Origin: Streptomyces sp. Ru71
GTDB taxonomy: Bacteria > Actinomycetota > Actinomycetes > Streptomycetales > Streptomycetaceae
Length of the DNA stretch: 59,089 bases
Assembly (NCBI RefSeq): GCF_002920535.1
Contig: NZ_PQSS01000046.1
Coordinates: 1 to 59,089, forward strand
Direction of reading: 5' to 3'
Below are positions 43,639 through 52,086 of this stretch, piece after piece; position 1 is the first letter of the stretch; each line of letters starts with the position of its first letter. Made by a program: the position numbers and the translations under genes. The notes below the pieces were generated by a model. It saw nothing but the letters and a program-made list of their open reading frames with translations, had not been told where the DNA came from and did not search any database.

Positions 43639-44317
43639 GACGCCGGAAGCCCGGGTGCGGCCGGTGCGGCGCCGCCCGCGCAGGGACTTGCGGGGACGCA
43701 CCGACGAGGCGCGTGGTCTCGCGTACGGGCGGTGGGGCGCCCGGATTCCCAGGCAGGGCCCGGCGTATGCCGTGGCAAAGCGCCGGGTTCCGGCGCCCCT
43801 GTCCTGCGCACGTGGTGGTGAAGCGCCCGCCCGCGTACGGGGCGGCGGAGCGCCCGGATTCCCAGGCAGGGCCCGGCGTATGCCGTGGCGGGGCGCCGGG
43901 TTCCGGCGCCCCTGTCCCGCGCACGTGGTCGTGAAGTGCCCGCCCGGCGAACGCGGTGGCGGAGCGCCCGCGTCACGGGCATGCCGGGTTCGGATGCGCG
44001 GGCGATCGTGGCGCCCCGGGTTCGGACGCGCCGGTGTTTCGTGGCGCCCCGGGCTCGGATGCGCCGGTGTTCCGTGGCGCCCGGGTTCGGGGACTCCTGG
44101 GTTCGGGAGCCCCCAGTTCAAGGGCGACGGGTTCCGGAGCACCGGTTCCGAGGCGCCCGTATCCTGGCGTGTCCGTGTCCCCGGACGGCCGTCACCCGTA
44201 CGCGGTGTCCGGGGTGCCCGGGGTCCGCGGCGCGTCTAGCGTCCGGAAAGGGGATCACTGAGCGGTCGCATCCGCGCCGGTGGCGTGCGCGCGGCCCTTC
44301 CCTTTCCGGAGGAACAC
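43639..44317. repeat. repeat-filled 679-bp intergenic region (113-bp and 33-bp arrays)
   Basis: No convincing gene. A unit of about 113 bp is tandemly duplicated (43721-43832 and 43833-43946, with a partial third copy to 43979). A 33-bp unit then repeats about four times from 43977 to ~44100, with the core GCGCCCCGGGTTCGGA. Because 33 is a multiple of three, all six frames stay open, but the peptides differ in composition from true genes. The 3' end holds the leader of the protease gene with its inverted repeat. Confidence 0.8.
44242..44310 (+). promoter_or_regulatory. 11-bp inverted repeat around the leader of the protease gene
   Basis: TCCGGAAAGGG (44242-44252) and CCCTTTCCGGA (44300-44310) are perfect inverted repeats 47 bp apart. 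The downstream arm overlaps the ribosome binding site GGAGGA of the protease gene, so pairing in the mRNA could hide it. Confidence 0.55.
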
Positions 44318-45268
44318 ATGAGGACAGGACGCTCGGCGCCCCGCGGCGGCACGAGAGGACGCATACGCCTGGTCGCCCTGGCGTCGGGACTGGCCGCCGT
44401 CGCGGCGACGGCCCTGGCCGGGACGGCGGCCCACGCCGGCGGCGCCGACCCCAGCCCGACCACCACCTACAGCACCGAGCAGCTCGCCGCCGTCGAGAAG
44501 GCCGTCGCGGGCGCCGATGTGGCCGGCACCGCGTGGACCGTGGACACCGCGTCCAACCGGGTGCTGTTCGCGGCCGACCCCACCGTGTCCAACGCCACGC
44601 TCCAGGCCGTCAAGAAGCGGGCGGGCGCCAACTCCGGCGCGCTGCGCTTCGAGCGCCTGCCCGGCAAGCTCATGAAGTACCTCACCGGTGGGGACGCCGT
44701 CTACAGCAGTGACCCGACAGGCCGGTTCCGGTGCTCGCTCGGCTTCAACGTCCGTGACACCGACGACGCCAACGCCAGGTACTACTTCCTCACGGCCGGC
44801 CACTGCACCAACGGCGCCACCGACTGGTACTCGGACCAGTTCGTCACGCACATCGGCACCACCGCCGGCTCCAGTTACCCGGGGAACGACTTCGGCCTCG
44901 TCAGGTACGACAGCGACGACCCGGCCCCGCCCGGCACCGTCGACGGCCAGGACATCACCAGCGCCGGCAACCCCCGTGTCGGCCAGGCGGCCTGCCGCCG
45001 CGGGTCCACCACCGGCACGCACTGCGGACGCATCACCGGGCTCAACTGGACCGTCAACTACGGCGACGGCCCCGTGTCCGGCCTGATCCGCGCCAACATC
45101 TGCGCCGGCCCCGGCGACAGCGGCGGGCCCCTGTACTCCGGCACCCAGGCGCTGGGCCTGACCTCCGGGGGCGCCAACGCCAACGCCGGGTGCGGCAGCA
45201 CCGCCGGCACGACGTGGTACCAGCCGGTCACCGAGGCGTTGAACACCTACGGCCTGCACGTGTACTGA
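44318..45268 (+). CDS. secreted S1 serine protease, streptogrisin B-like
   Basis: 316 residues. The start is ATG at 44318 with GGAGGA six bases upstream. Signal peptide about 1-39 (ends AHA), pro-region about 40-125, and a mature enzyme of ~190 residues that starts near GGDAVYSSDPTG. The catalytic triad is visible: His in FLTAGHCT, Asp in GNDFGLVRY, Ser in GPGDSGGPLYSG. Disulfide cysteines pair around CSLGF/GHC and ANICAG/AGCGS. The nearest relatives in appearance are Streptomyces griseus proteases A and B. It is probably made in late growth as an exported enzyme. Confidence 0.94.
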   Translation: MRTGRSAPRGGTRGRIRLVALASGLAAVAATALAGTAAHAGGADPSPTTTYSTEQLAAVEKAVAGADVAGTAWTVDTASNRVLFAADPTVSNATLQAVKKRAGANSGALRFERLPGKLMKYLTGGDAVYSSDPTGRFRCSLGFNVRDTDDANARYYFLTAGHCTNGATDWYSDQFVTHIGTTAGSSYPGNDFGLVRYDSDDPAPPGTVDGQDITSAGNPRVGQAACRRGSTTGTHCGRITGLNWTVNYGDGPVSGLIRANICAGPGDSGGPLYSGTQALGLTSGGANANAGCGSTAGTTWYQPVTEALNTYGLHVY

Positions 45269-45274
45269 GCGACG

Positions 45275-45320
45275 CGGCGGGGCCCGGTGCGCGGACGGAT
45301 TCACGCACCGGGCCCCGCCG
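45275..45320 (+). terminator. very strong hairpin terminator after the protease gene
   Basis: CGGCGGGGCCCGGTGCG (45275-45291) pairs perfectly with CGCACCGGGCCCCGCCG (45304-45320), a 17-bp stem six bases after the stop codon. Confidence 0.9.
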
Positions 45321-45332
45321 ACGTCGTACGGT

Positions 45333-45354
45333 GTTCAATTCCCGTTCAGCAACG
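45333..45354 (+). promoter_or_regulatory. PHO box (two 11-bp direct repeats) upstream of the PhoX-like gene
   Basis: GTTCAATTCCC-GTTCAGCAACG: two GTTCA units at 11-bp period, as in PhoP-binding PHO boxes of Streptomyces (GTTCACC-type units). It lies 70 bp upstream of the ATG of a PhoX-like gene, a known Pho-regulon class. Confidence 0.8.
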
Positions 45355-45424
45355 GGCGCGACGGTGTCGCCGAAACCAGAGGTCCGCCACCCTCCACGGC
45401 ACACCCACCGTCTCAGGAGACACC

Positions 45425-46870
45425 ATGTCGCTCACCCGCAGGGACTTCGCCAGGAAATCCGCGGTCACCGGTGCCGGGGTCGCACTGGCCGGCAGCGTCG
45501 GCGCCCTCGCCAGCGCGCCGAACGCCCTGGCCTTTGCCGAGACCGACACCGAGGCCGCGGACGAGGCGTCGGCGGAGAACCACGGCGTCGGCTACGGGCC
45601 GCTCGTGCCCGACCCGAAGGGCATCCTCGCCCTGCCCGCCGGTTTCTCCTACCGGATCATCACCCACAGCGGGAAGACCACACTGGAGTCCGGCGAGTTC
45701 ACCCCGTCCAACCACGACGGCACCGCCACCTTCGACGGCCCGCGCGGTGCGACCCTCCTGGTGAACAACCACGAGCTGAAGGGCCCGCGGGCCAACTGGA
45801 AGTACCCGGTGCCGCTCACCGAGGGACTCGTCTACGACCCGGCCGCCTCCGGTGGCTGCACGGTCGTCGAGGTGCGCCGCGACCACGTCGCCGAGTGGGT
45901 CGGCATCGCCGGCACCTCCACCAACTGCGCCGGCGGCCGCACCCCCTGGGACACCTGGCTGACCTGCGAGGAGACCGAGGACAAGGCCGGCCAGAACGGC
46001 ATGACCAAGGACCACGGCTACGTCTTCGAGGTCGACCCCGAGGACCGGCGGGCCAACCGCGACCCCAAGCCCATCAAGGCGCTGGGCCGCTACGCCCACG
46101 AGGCCGTCGTCATCGACCCCAAGCGCGGCCACGCCTACCTCACCGAGGACGCCTCCGGCCCCAACGGCCTGCTCTACCGCTGGACCCCGCCGGAGGGCTT
46201 CGAGCACGGCCGCGGCCGGCTGCGCACCCTCGCCGACGACGCCGGCGTGCTCCAGGCGTTCAAGTGCTTCGACTCCGGCGGGCAGTTCGTCGACGACCTC
46301 TCCCGCGCCACGAAGACCGGCACGGTCTACGGCGTGGACTGGGTCGACGTCCCCGACCGCGACGCGAAGACCGTCTCCGTGCGCAAGCAGTTCGGCGCCG
46401 GCCAGGTCACCCGCGCCCGCAAGCTGGAGGGCATGTGGTGGGGTGACGGCGGCGCCTACATCGTCTCCTCCTTCGCCCGTGCGGAGAGCCCGATCCAGCA
46501 CGACGGACAGGTCTGGTTCTACGACCCCAAGCGCCGCACCCTGACGCTGAAGGTCCTGCTCGGTGTGAACCCGGACCCGGCGAAGGACGGCGCCTTCGAC
46601 GGCCCCGACAACATCACCGTCTCCCCCTACGGCGGCCTGGTGATCGCCGAGGACGGCGAGGGCGTGCAGCACCTGTTCGGCGCCACCGAGAGCGGCCGCA
46701 CCTACCCCATCGCCCGCAACGAGCTGAACATCGGCACCGCCGAGAAGCCCGAGTACAGCGAGTTCACCGGCGTCACCTTCTCGCCCGACGGCAAGACCCT
46801 CTTCGCCAACATCCAGGAGCCGGGCATCATGCTGGCGATCACCGGTCCCTGGAAGCGGCAGCGCCGCTGA
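45425..46870 (+). CDS. Tat-exported PhoX-like (DUF839) protein, probable alkaline phosphatase
   Basis: 481 residues. A twin-arginine signal (TRRDFARKS, followed by GAGVALAGSVGALASA) at residues 1-37 directs folded export by Tat. The DUF839/PhoX beta-propeller follows: ATLLVNNHELKG, WLTCEETEDKAGQNGMTKDHGYVFEVD, YLTEDASGPNGLLYRW and ANIQEPGIM near the end. These are the segments that bind metal in PhoX-type phosphatases. A PHO box lies upstream, supporting induction on phosphate starvation. It is a monocistronic gene with terminators on both sides. Confidence 0.92.
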   Translation: MSLTRRDFARKSAVTGAGVALAGSVGALASAPNALAFAETDTEAADEASAENHGVGYGPLVPDPKGILALPAGFSYRIITHSGKTTLESGEFTPSNHDGTATFDGPRGATLLVNNHELKGPRANWKYPVPLTEGLVYDPAASGGCTVVEVRRDHVAEWVGIAGTSTNCAGGRTPWDTWLTCEETEDKAGQNGMTKDHGYVFEVDPEDRRANRDPKPIKALGRYAHEAVVIDPKRGHAYLTEDASGPNGLLYRWTPPEGFEHGRGRLRTLADDAGVLQAFKCFDSGGQFVDDLSRATKTGTVYGVDWVDVPDRDAKTVSVRKQFGAGQVTRARKLEGMWWGDGGAYIVSSFARAESPIQHDGQVWFYDPKRRTLTLKVLLGVNPDPAKDGAFDGPDNITVSPYGGLVIAEDGEGVQHLFGATESGRTYPIARNELNIGTAEKPEYSEFTGVTFSPDGKTLFANIQEPGIMLAITGPWKRQRR

Positions 46871-46880
46871 GGCCCGGTCT

Positions 46881-46906
46881 TCGCGGGGTCCTTGCCGGGA
46901 CCTCGC
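46881..46906. terminator. hairpin between the PhoX-like gene and the NTF2-like gene
   Basis: CGCGGGGTCC (46881-46890) pairs with GGACCTCGCG (46897-46906) with one mismatch and a 6-nt loop, in a 43-bp gap between convergent genes. Confidence 0.6.
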
Positions 46907-46913
46907 GGCGCCC

Positions 46914-47351
46914 TCAGTCCGCCGGTGGCCGCGTCCTCGTGCCGGCCACCGCGGAGGCGTCCATGTAGTCGCGGACGTGCACGAGCAGACCGTCGCGGAC
47001 CCGCATCACCAGCAGGCCCGGGACCTCGAAGGGCTTCCCGGTGGTGGCCAGTGCGCCGGTGACGGTCTGCTCGACGACCAGGACCTCCGGGTCGGTGGAC
47101 TCGTGCACGGCCACCTCCCGCACCTGCTCCGGGCGGGCCGGGCTCGCGGCCCACAGGGCCCGGTAGCCCGCGCGGATCTCCTCGCGCCCGTGGTAGCGCG
47201 CGGGCAGACCCGGGAAGGCGAACGGGAACTCGTGCACGGCGTCGGCCGCGTAGAGGCCGGCCAGCGCGTCCGCGGACCGGTCGAGGATCGCCCGGCGATA
47301 GCGGGCGACCACCTCGCGCGGGCCGGGGGCTGGCGGGGAACTGCTGACCAT
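46914..47351 (-). CDS. NTF2-like (SnoaL-type) protein
   Basis: 145 residues, a single cone-shaped domain: VVARYRRAILDRSADALAGLYAADAVHEFPF at the N-terminus, YHGREEIRAGYRALW in the centre and LLVMRVRDGLLVHVRDYMD at the end. Members include ketosteroid isomerases, polyketide cyclases and many uncharacterised proteins. The start is ATG at 47351. It is divergent from a TetR gene with a palindrome in the shared region, and so is probably its target. Confidence 0.88.
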   Translation of the reverse strand: MVSSSPPAPGPREVVARYRRAILDRSADALAGLYAADAVHEFPFAFPGLPARYHGREEIRAGYRALWAASPARPEQVREVAVHESTDPEVLVVEQTVTGALATTGKPFEVPGLLVMRVRDGLLVHVRDYMDASAVAGTRTRPPAD

Positions 47352-47376
47352 CCGCGCGGACTCCGTTCGGACGCGT

Positions 47377-47397
47377 AACCGGGGACTGTCTCCGGTT
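47377..47397. promoter_or_regulatory. TetR-type palindrome AACCGG-N9-CCGGTT
   Basis: AACCGGGGAC-T-GTCTCCGGTT is a 21-bp imperfect palindrome in the divergent region between the NTF2-like and TetR genes. A further half site, GGTCTCCGGTT at 47422-47432, lies 16 bp before the TetR start. Typical of autoregulated TetR operators. Confidence 0.65.
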
Positions 47398-47448
47398 GCC
47401 TGGCCGGTACGCTACGGAGTTGGTCTCCGGTTGGCAAGGAGTGTCTGG

Positions 47449-48051
47449 ATGTCGCAGGACAGGCCCATGCGGGCGGACGCCCGGCGCAACTACGAGCGGT
47501 TGCTGAAGGTGGCGGCTGAGGCCTTCGCCGAGCACGGGGAGAACGCGTCGCTCGACGACATCGCCAAGCGCGCCGGAGTCGGCTCGGGCACCCTGTACCG
47601 GCACTTCCCCAACCGCCGGGCGCTGCTGGAGGCCGCCTACGTCGACCGGATCGAGGCCATCGCCGCCCGCGCCGACGAGCTGGCGGACGGCAGGGCGCCG
47701 GGCGAGGCCCTGCGGGAGTGGCTCCACGAGCTGTGCGTGGGCTCGATCCAGGTGCGCGGACTCAAGGCCCTGCTCGGATCGGCCGTCACGGACGGTGCGC
47801 CGGGCGCGGTCACCGCCTGCGCCACCTCGATCAAGGGTGCGGCGACCCGGCTGGTGGCGGCGGCCCAGCGGGACGGCTCCCTGCGCCCCGACATCGAGCC
47901 GGTGGAGCTGCTGCGGCTGGCGCACGGGGTGGCGACGGCGGCGGAGCTGGCCGACGAGCACGGCGGGCAGATCAGCCGGTACCTGGCCCTGCTGATGGAG
48001 GGGCTCGGGCCGGGTGGCACAGGGGCGCCCTCCGGCCGAGGGCGCCCCTGA
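47449..48051 (+). CDS. TetR family transcriptional regulator
   Basis: 200 residues; the start is ATG at 47449 with AAGGAG eight bases upstream. The helix-turn-helix lies at about residues 10-57 (NYERLLKVAAEAFAEHG, then SLDDIAKRAGVGSGTLYRHFPNRRALLEAAY). The C-terminal ligand domain has a typical helical pattern. It probably represses the divergent NTF2-like gene and itself through the palindrome at 47377. The 3' end is overlapped by a hairpin. Confidence 0.92.
   Translation: MSQDRPMRADARRNYERLLKVAAEAFAEHGENASLDDIAKRAGVGSGTLYRHFPNRRALLEAAYVDRIEAIAARADELADGRAPGEALREWLHELCVGSIQVRGLKALLGSAVTDGAPGAVTACATSIKGAATRLVAAAQRDGSLRPDIEPVELLRLAHGVATAAELADEHGGQISRYLALLMEGLGPGGTGAPSGRGRP
48021..48049 (+). 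terminator. hairpin over the 3' end of the TetR gene
   Basis: AGGGGCGCCCTC-CGGCC-GAGGGCGCCCCT, a perfect 12-bp stem ending at the stop codon, 18 bp before the convergent TerD gene's stop codon. Confidence 0.75.
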
Positions 48052-48066
48052 CCGCCGTAGGGCCGA

Positions 48067-49263
48067 CTACAGCGCCTGCGCCGCCGGCTTGACCATGTTG
48101 CGGACCGTGCGGGCCTTGACGAAGTCGCCCATCGCCGTCATCTCCCACTCGCCGGAGAACTGGCGGATGAGCTTGGCCATCATCACGCCGGTCTGCGCTT
48201 CGGCGTGGGTGAGGTCGAAGCGGACCAGTTCCTCGCCGGTGGCCGCGTCCATCAGGCGGCAGTAGGCCTTGGCGACCTCGGTGAACTTCTGGCCGGAGAA
48301 GGAGTTGACCGTGAAGACCAGGCCCGTGACCTCCTGCGGGAGGCGGCCGAGGTCGACCACGATCACCTCGTCGTCGCCCGCGCCCTCGCCGGTGAGGTTG
48401 TCGCCGGAGTGCTTGACCGCGCCGTTCAGGATGGACAGCTTGCCGAAGTAGCAGCTGTCGAGGTGGTTGCGCTGCGGGCCGTAGGCGATGACCGACGCGT
48501 CCAGGTCGATGTCCGCGCCCCGGAACGCCGGCTCCCAGCCGAGGCCCATCTTGACCTGCGAGAGCAGCGGACGGCCGCCCTTGACCAGCGACACGGTCTG
48601 GTTCTTCTGCAGGCTGACCCGGCCCTTGTCGAGGTTGATCTTCCCGGCCCCCGGCGCGGGGGCCGGGGGAGCGGGCGGCGCGGCCGGGGTCTGCACGGGG
48701 GCCGGGGGCGCCATCGGCTGCGGCGGTGCCGCCGGTTGCGGCGGGGCCGCGGCGGGGGCGGGCTCCTCCACGCTCACGCCGAAGTCCGTGGCGATGCCGG
48801 CCAGGCCGTTGGCGTACCCCTGGCCGACGGCGCGGGCCTTCCACTGGCCGCCGCGCAGATAGATCTCCATGACGACCAGCGCCGTCTCCGTGCCCAGCTG
48901 CGGGGGCGTGAAGGTGGCCAGCACCGAGCCGTCGTCCGCGTTGCGCAGGGTGGCCGTCGGCTCGATGCCCTGGAAGGTCTGCCCGGCCGCGTCCGGGCTG
49001 GCGGTGACGACCACCTTCTCGATGCCCGGGGGCAACGCGGTCGTGTCGACCGTGATCGCGTCCGGGGACGCACCGCCGCCGGAGCGGTAGGTCACGCCCG
49101 GGCCGGCGGGCTGGTTGTAGAAGATGAAGTCGTCGTCGGAGCGCACCTTGCCGTCGGCGGTGAGCAGCAGGCCCGACACGTCGAGCCGCACCGGCGCGGC
49201 GACGTCCACCGTCACGCGCGCGACCGGCAGAGGGATGTTCGAGCCAGGGGTCATAGCTGTCAT
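48067..49263 (-). CDS. double TerD-domain protein (tellurium resistance family)
   Basis: 398 residues. Two TerD domains (about residues 1-178 and 226-398) joined by a Pro/Ala/Gln linker of roughly 45 residues. The first shows SDDDFIFYNQPAGPGVTY and LPPGIEKVVVTASPDAA. The second shows KGGRPLLSQVKMGLGWEP, ACFGKLS-type NHLDSCYFGKLSILNG and DDEVIVVDLGRLPQEV. The acidic segments are the Ca2+-binding sites of TerD-type proteins. Such proteins are tied to stress, phage defence and tellurite resistance and are numerous in Streptomyces. There is no other ter gene beside it. ATG 49263 and 49254 are both possible starts. Confidence 0.9.
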   Translation of the reverse strand: MTAMTPGSNIPLPVARVTVDVAAPVRLDVSGLLLTADGKVRSDDDFIFYNQPAGPGVTYRSGGGASPDAITVDTTALPPGIEKVVVTASPDAAGQTFQGIEPTATLRNADDGSVLATFTPPQLGTETALVVMEIYLRGGQWKARAVGQGYANGLAGIATDFGVSVEEPAPAAAPPQPAAPPQPMAPPAPVQTPAAPPAPPAPAPGAGKINLDKGRVSLQKNQTVSLVKGGRPLLSQVKMGLGWEPAFRGADIDLDASVIAYGPQRNHLDSCYFGKLSILNGAVKHSGDNLTGEGAGDDEVIVVDLGRLPQEVTGLVFTVNSFSGQKFTEVAKAYCRLMDAATGEELVRFDLTHAEAQTGVMMAKLIRQFSGEWEMTAMGDFVKARTVRNMVKPAAQAL

Positions 49264-49337
49264 GCCGGGTGAACGAACGACATCGCTTTACCGTTCCCTT
49301 ACCAGCCCCGTTCGGCCCCGCCCCGCCGCGCGGAGCG

Positions 49338-50327
49338 TCACGGCACCACCACGATCTTCCGCCCCACCCCCGCCGCGAACTGCTCCAGCGCCTGCGGGTA
49401 GCGCTCCAGCGGCAGCCGGTCGCTGATGAAGACCTCCGGGTCCAGGACGCCGCCCGCGAAGAGTTCCGCCGCCCGCTCGAAGCTGTGCAGCACCGCCATC
49501 GAGCCGGTGATGGTGATCTCCTGGTTGTAGATCCGGTACGGGTCGATCGTCACCCGCGTCGCGTAGTCGGCCACCCCGAACTGCAGGAAGGTGCCCGCCT
49601 TCGCCACCCGGTCCAGGCCGTCCTGGATCGCCGCCGCGTTGCCGGTGGCGTCCACGACGACGTCCCAGCCCTGCGGGCGCTCCAGCTCGTCGGCGTTCGC
49701 GGCCGACGCCGTCACGCCGAGCCGGCGGGCCGTCTCCAGGCGGGCGGGGTTCACGTCGACCATGTCCACGCTCGCCGCGCCGGTCCGCTTGGCCAGCTCC
49801 AGCATCATCAGGCCCATCGTGCCGGAGCCGTAGATCAGGACGTGGGCGCCCAGGCGGGAGCGCAGCACGTCGTAGCCGCGCACGGCGCAGGACAGGGGCT
49901 CCACCAGCGCCGCGTCCTCGGTGCGCACGTGCTCGGGCAGCTTCACGCAGTTCGCGACCGGCGCCACCGCGAACTGCGCGGCGCCGCCCGCCGTCGTCAC
50001 CCCGATCGCCGCCCACCGCTCGCACAGGTTGTTGTGGCCGTTGCGGCAGTAGCGGCACTCGTGGCAGTACAGGGAGGGGTCCACGGCGACCCGGTCGCCC
50101 TCCGCCACCTCCGTGACCTGCCTGCCCACGGCGACCACCGTCCCCGCGAACTCGTGCCCCGGCACGATCGGCAGCTTCGGCGCGAACTCGCCCTGCAGGA
50201 TGTGCAGGTCGGTGCCGCACAGGCCGCACGCGGCGACCTCGACGACGACCTCGCGCGGGCCCGGCGTCGGGTCCGGGACCTCGGTGACCACGGCACGGCC
50301 CACGGACTCGATGACGGCGGCCTTCAT
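49338..50327 (-). CDS. zinc-dependent alcohol dehydrogenase of the hexuronate locus
   Basis: 329-residue medium-chain dehydrogenase. Catalytic zinc residues are in CGLCGTDLH and PGHEFAG. The structural zinc motif CHECRYCRNGHNNLC (four Cys) follows. The Rossmann motif YGSGTMGLMMLEL is near residue 165. The start is ATG at 50327, overlapping the upstream permease stop (ATGA). It closes an operon behind a sugar importer, so it likely oxidises or reduces a sugar or polyol carried in by it. The exact substrate is not shown by the sequence. Confidence 0.92.
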   Translation of the reverse strand: MKAAVIESVGRAVVTEVPDPTPGPREVVVEVAACGLCGTDLHILQGEFAPKLPIVPGHEFAGTVVAVGRQVTEVAEGDRVAVDPSLYCHECRYCRNGHNNLCERWAAIGVTTAGGAAQFAVAPVANCVKLPEHVRTEDAALVEPLSCAVRGYDVLRSRLGAHVLIYGSGTMGLMMLELAKRTGAASVDMVDVNPARLETARRLGVTASAANADELERPQGWDVVVDATGNAAAIQDGLDRVAKAGTFLQFGVADYATRVTIDPYRIYNQEITITGSMAVLHSFERAAELFAGGVLDPEVFISDRLPLERYPQALEQFAAGVGRKIVVVP

Positions 50328-51151
50328 TTCACAGCTCCCAACGACAGGCCCTGGACCAGTTTGTCCTGGGCGGCGAACCCCGCGGCGAGCACCGGCAGGG
50401 AGACGACGAGCGACGCGGCGCACACCTTCGCCAGGAACAGGCCCTGGCTGGTGATGAAGCCGGTCAGGAAGACGGGCGCGGTCTCGGCGACGACACCGGT
50501 GAGCACCCGGGCGAAGAGCAGCTCGTTCCAGCTGAAGATGAAGCAGATCAGGGCGGTGGCGGCGATGCCGGGCAGGGCGATCGGCGCGACCACGCGGGCC
50601 AGGATCGTCGGCAGCCGGGCCCCGTCCACCCGGGCCGCCTCGATGACCGCCACCGGGATCTCGGCGAGGAAGGACTGCATCATCCACACCGCGATCGGCA
50701 GGTTCATGGAGGTGTACAGGACGACCAGCAGCCAGATGTTGTCCAGCAGGCCCGCGTTCTTGGCGAAGAGGTAGATCGGCAGCAGTCCCGCCACGGCCGG
50801 CAGCATCTTCGTGGACAGGAAGAAGAACAGCACGTCCGTCCACTTGCGCACCCGGCGGATCGACAGCGCGTACGCGGCCGGCAGCGCCAGCAGCAGCACC
50901 AGCGCGGTCGAGGCCACCGAGGCGACCACCGAGTTGATCAGCGCCGGCCAGGGGCTGGCCCCGCCGGCGGTGCCGAAGAACTCGCGGTAGCCGTCCAGCG
51001 TCAGCGACGCCGTGAAGGACGGCGGGTTGGTCGCCGCGTCCTGTTCGGAGTGGAAGGACGTCAGGGCCATCCAGGCGATGGGCAGGAAGAACACGATCCC
51101 GGCCAGCCAGGCCAGCAGGCCCGTGCCGCCTCGGCGCAGTACGGCGCTCAT
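50324..51151 (-). CDS. sugar ABC transporter permease (MalG type)
   Basis: 275 residues, six helices. The EAA loop EAARVDGARLPTILARVVAP is present. The start is ATG at 51151, overlapping the previous permease (ATGA). The C-terminus FAAQDKLVQGLSLGAVK is typical of MalG-type subunits. Coupled on both sides in the order binding protein, permease, permease, dehydrogenase. No ATPase gene is present in the locus. Confidence 0.94.
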   Translation of the reverse strand: MSAVLRRGGTGLLAWLAGIVFFLPIAWMALTSFHSEQDAATNPPSFTASLTLDGYREFFGTAGGASPWPALINSVVASVASTALVLLLALPAAYALSIRRVRKWTDVLFFFLSTKMLPAVAGLLPIYLFAKNAGLLDNIWLLVVLYTSMNLPIAVWMMQSFLAEIPVAVIEAARVDGARLPTILARVVAPIALPGIAATALICFIFSWNELLFARVLTGVVAETAPVFLTGFITSQGLFLAKVCAASLVVSLPVLAAGFAAQDKLVQGLSLGAVK

Positions 51152-52086
51152 CCGCGCGCCACCTCCTCGCGGAACAGGGACGACACCACGCGCAGCGCGA
51201 GGGTCGCGATGACGATCGAGCCGATGACCACCAGCACGCCCGCCGCGGAGGCGAGACCGTTCTCGTGGGCCTGGTAGAAGCTCTGGTAGACGGTGTAGGG
51301 CAGGTTGGCGGTGCCCAGGCCGCCGGACGTGATCGTGAAGACCGCGTCGAAGTTCTGCACGATGTAGATCGAGCCGAGCAGGGCGCCCAGTTCGAGGTAG
51401 CGGCGCAGATGCGGCAGCGTGAGGTGGCGGAAGACCTGCCAGTCGCTCGCGCCGTCCACGCGCGCGGCCTCCATCTGCTCCGGGTCGCGGCTCTGCAGCC
51501 CGGCCAGCAGGATCAGCATCATGAACGGGGTCCACTGCCACACCAGGGACGCCTCGACCGCGAGCAGCGGGGTGTTCGAGATCCAGTCCGGCTGGGGTCC
51601 GCCGACGTAGTGCAACAGGCCGTTGAGCAGCCCGTATTCGGGGTTGTACAGGACGTGCTTCCACAGCAGGGCGGCGGCGACGGGCACGATCAGGAACGGG
51701 GCGATCAGCAGGGTGCGCACCACGCCCCGGCCGCGGAACCTGCGGTCGAGCAGCAGGGCGAGGGCCAGGCCCAGCACCAGGCTCACCAGCACCACGGCCG
51801 CCGTCAGCAGCACGGTCGTCCACACCGAGTGGCGCAGGGCGGCGTCGGTGAGGACCTGGTGGTAGTTGTCGAGGCCGGTGAAGCGGCGGGCCTTGGGGTA
51901 GAGGGCGTTCCAGTCGAAGAAGGAGATCACCAGCGTGGCCACGAACGGCAGCTGGGTGACGGCGATCATGAAGACCAGGGCGGGCAGCAGCGGGGCGCGG
52001 GTGGCCCAGGCGCGCAGCCGGGCGGAGGGCTGCCGTATCGCGCGGACGGGCGCTGCGGCCACGGGTGTCGTGGTGGTGGCGGTCAT
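51148..52086 (-). CDS. sugar ABC transporter permease (MalF type)
   Basis: 312 residues, six predicted helices and a normal short loop in place of the insert found in the permease at 9582. The EAA motif EAARVDGASDWQVFRHLTLP is present. The start is ATG at 52086, overlapping the binding-protein gene (ATGA). It forms the importer with the next permease. Confidence 0.93.
   Translation of the reverse strand: MTATTTTPVAAAPVRAIRQPSARLRAWATRAPLLPALVFMIAVTQLPFVATLVISFFDWNALYPKARRFTGLDNYHQVLTDAALRHSVWTTVLLTAAVVLVSLVLGLALALLLDRRFRGRGVVRTLLIAPFLIVPVAAALLWKHVLYNPEYGLLNGLLHYVGGPQPDWISNTPLLAVEASLVWQWTPFMMLILLAGLQSRDPEQMEAARVDGASDWQVFRHLTLPHLRRYLELGALLGSIYIVQNFDAVFTITSGGLGTANLPYTVYQSFYQAHENGLASAAGVLVVIGSIVIATLALRVVSSLFREEVARG

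Noticed and set aside
43977..44100. The 33-bp repeat array as a possible CRISPR array.
   Set aside because: The units are contiguous with no unique spacers between them, and no cas gene is present.
43956..44261. A 101-codon frame through the 33-bp repeats as a gene.
   Set aside because: All frames are open because the repeat length is a multiple of three; there is no convincing ribosome binding site and no homology.
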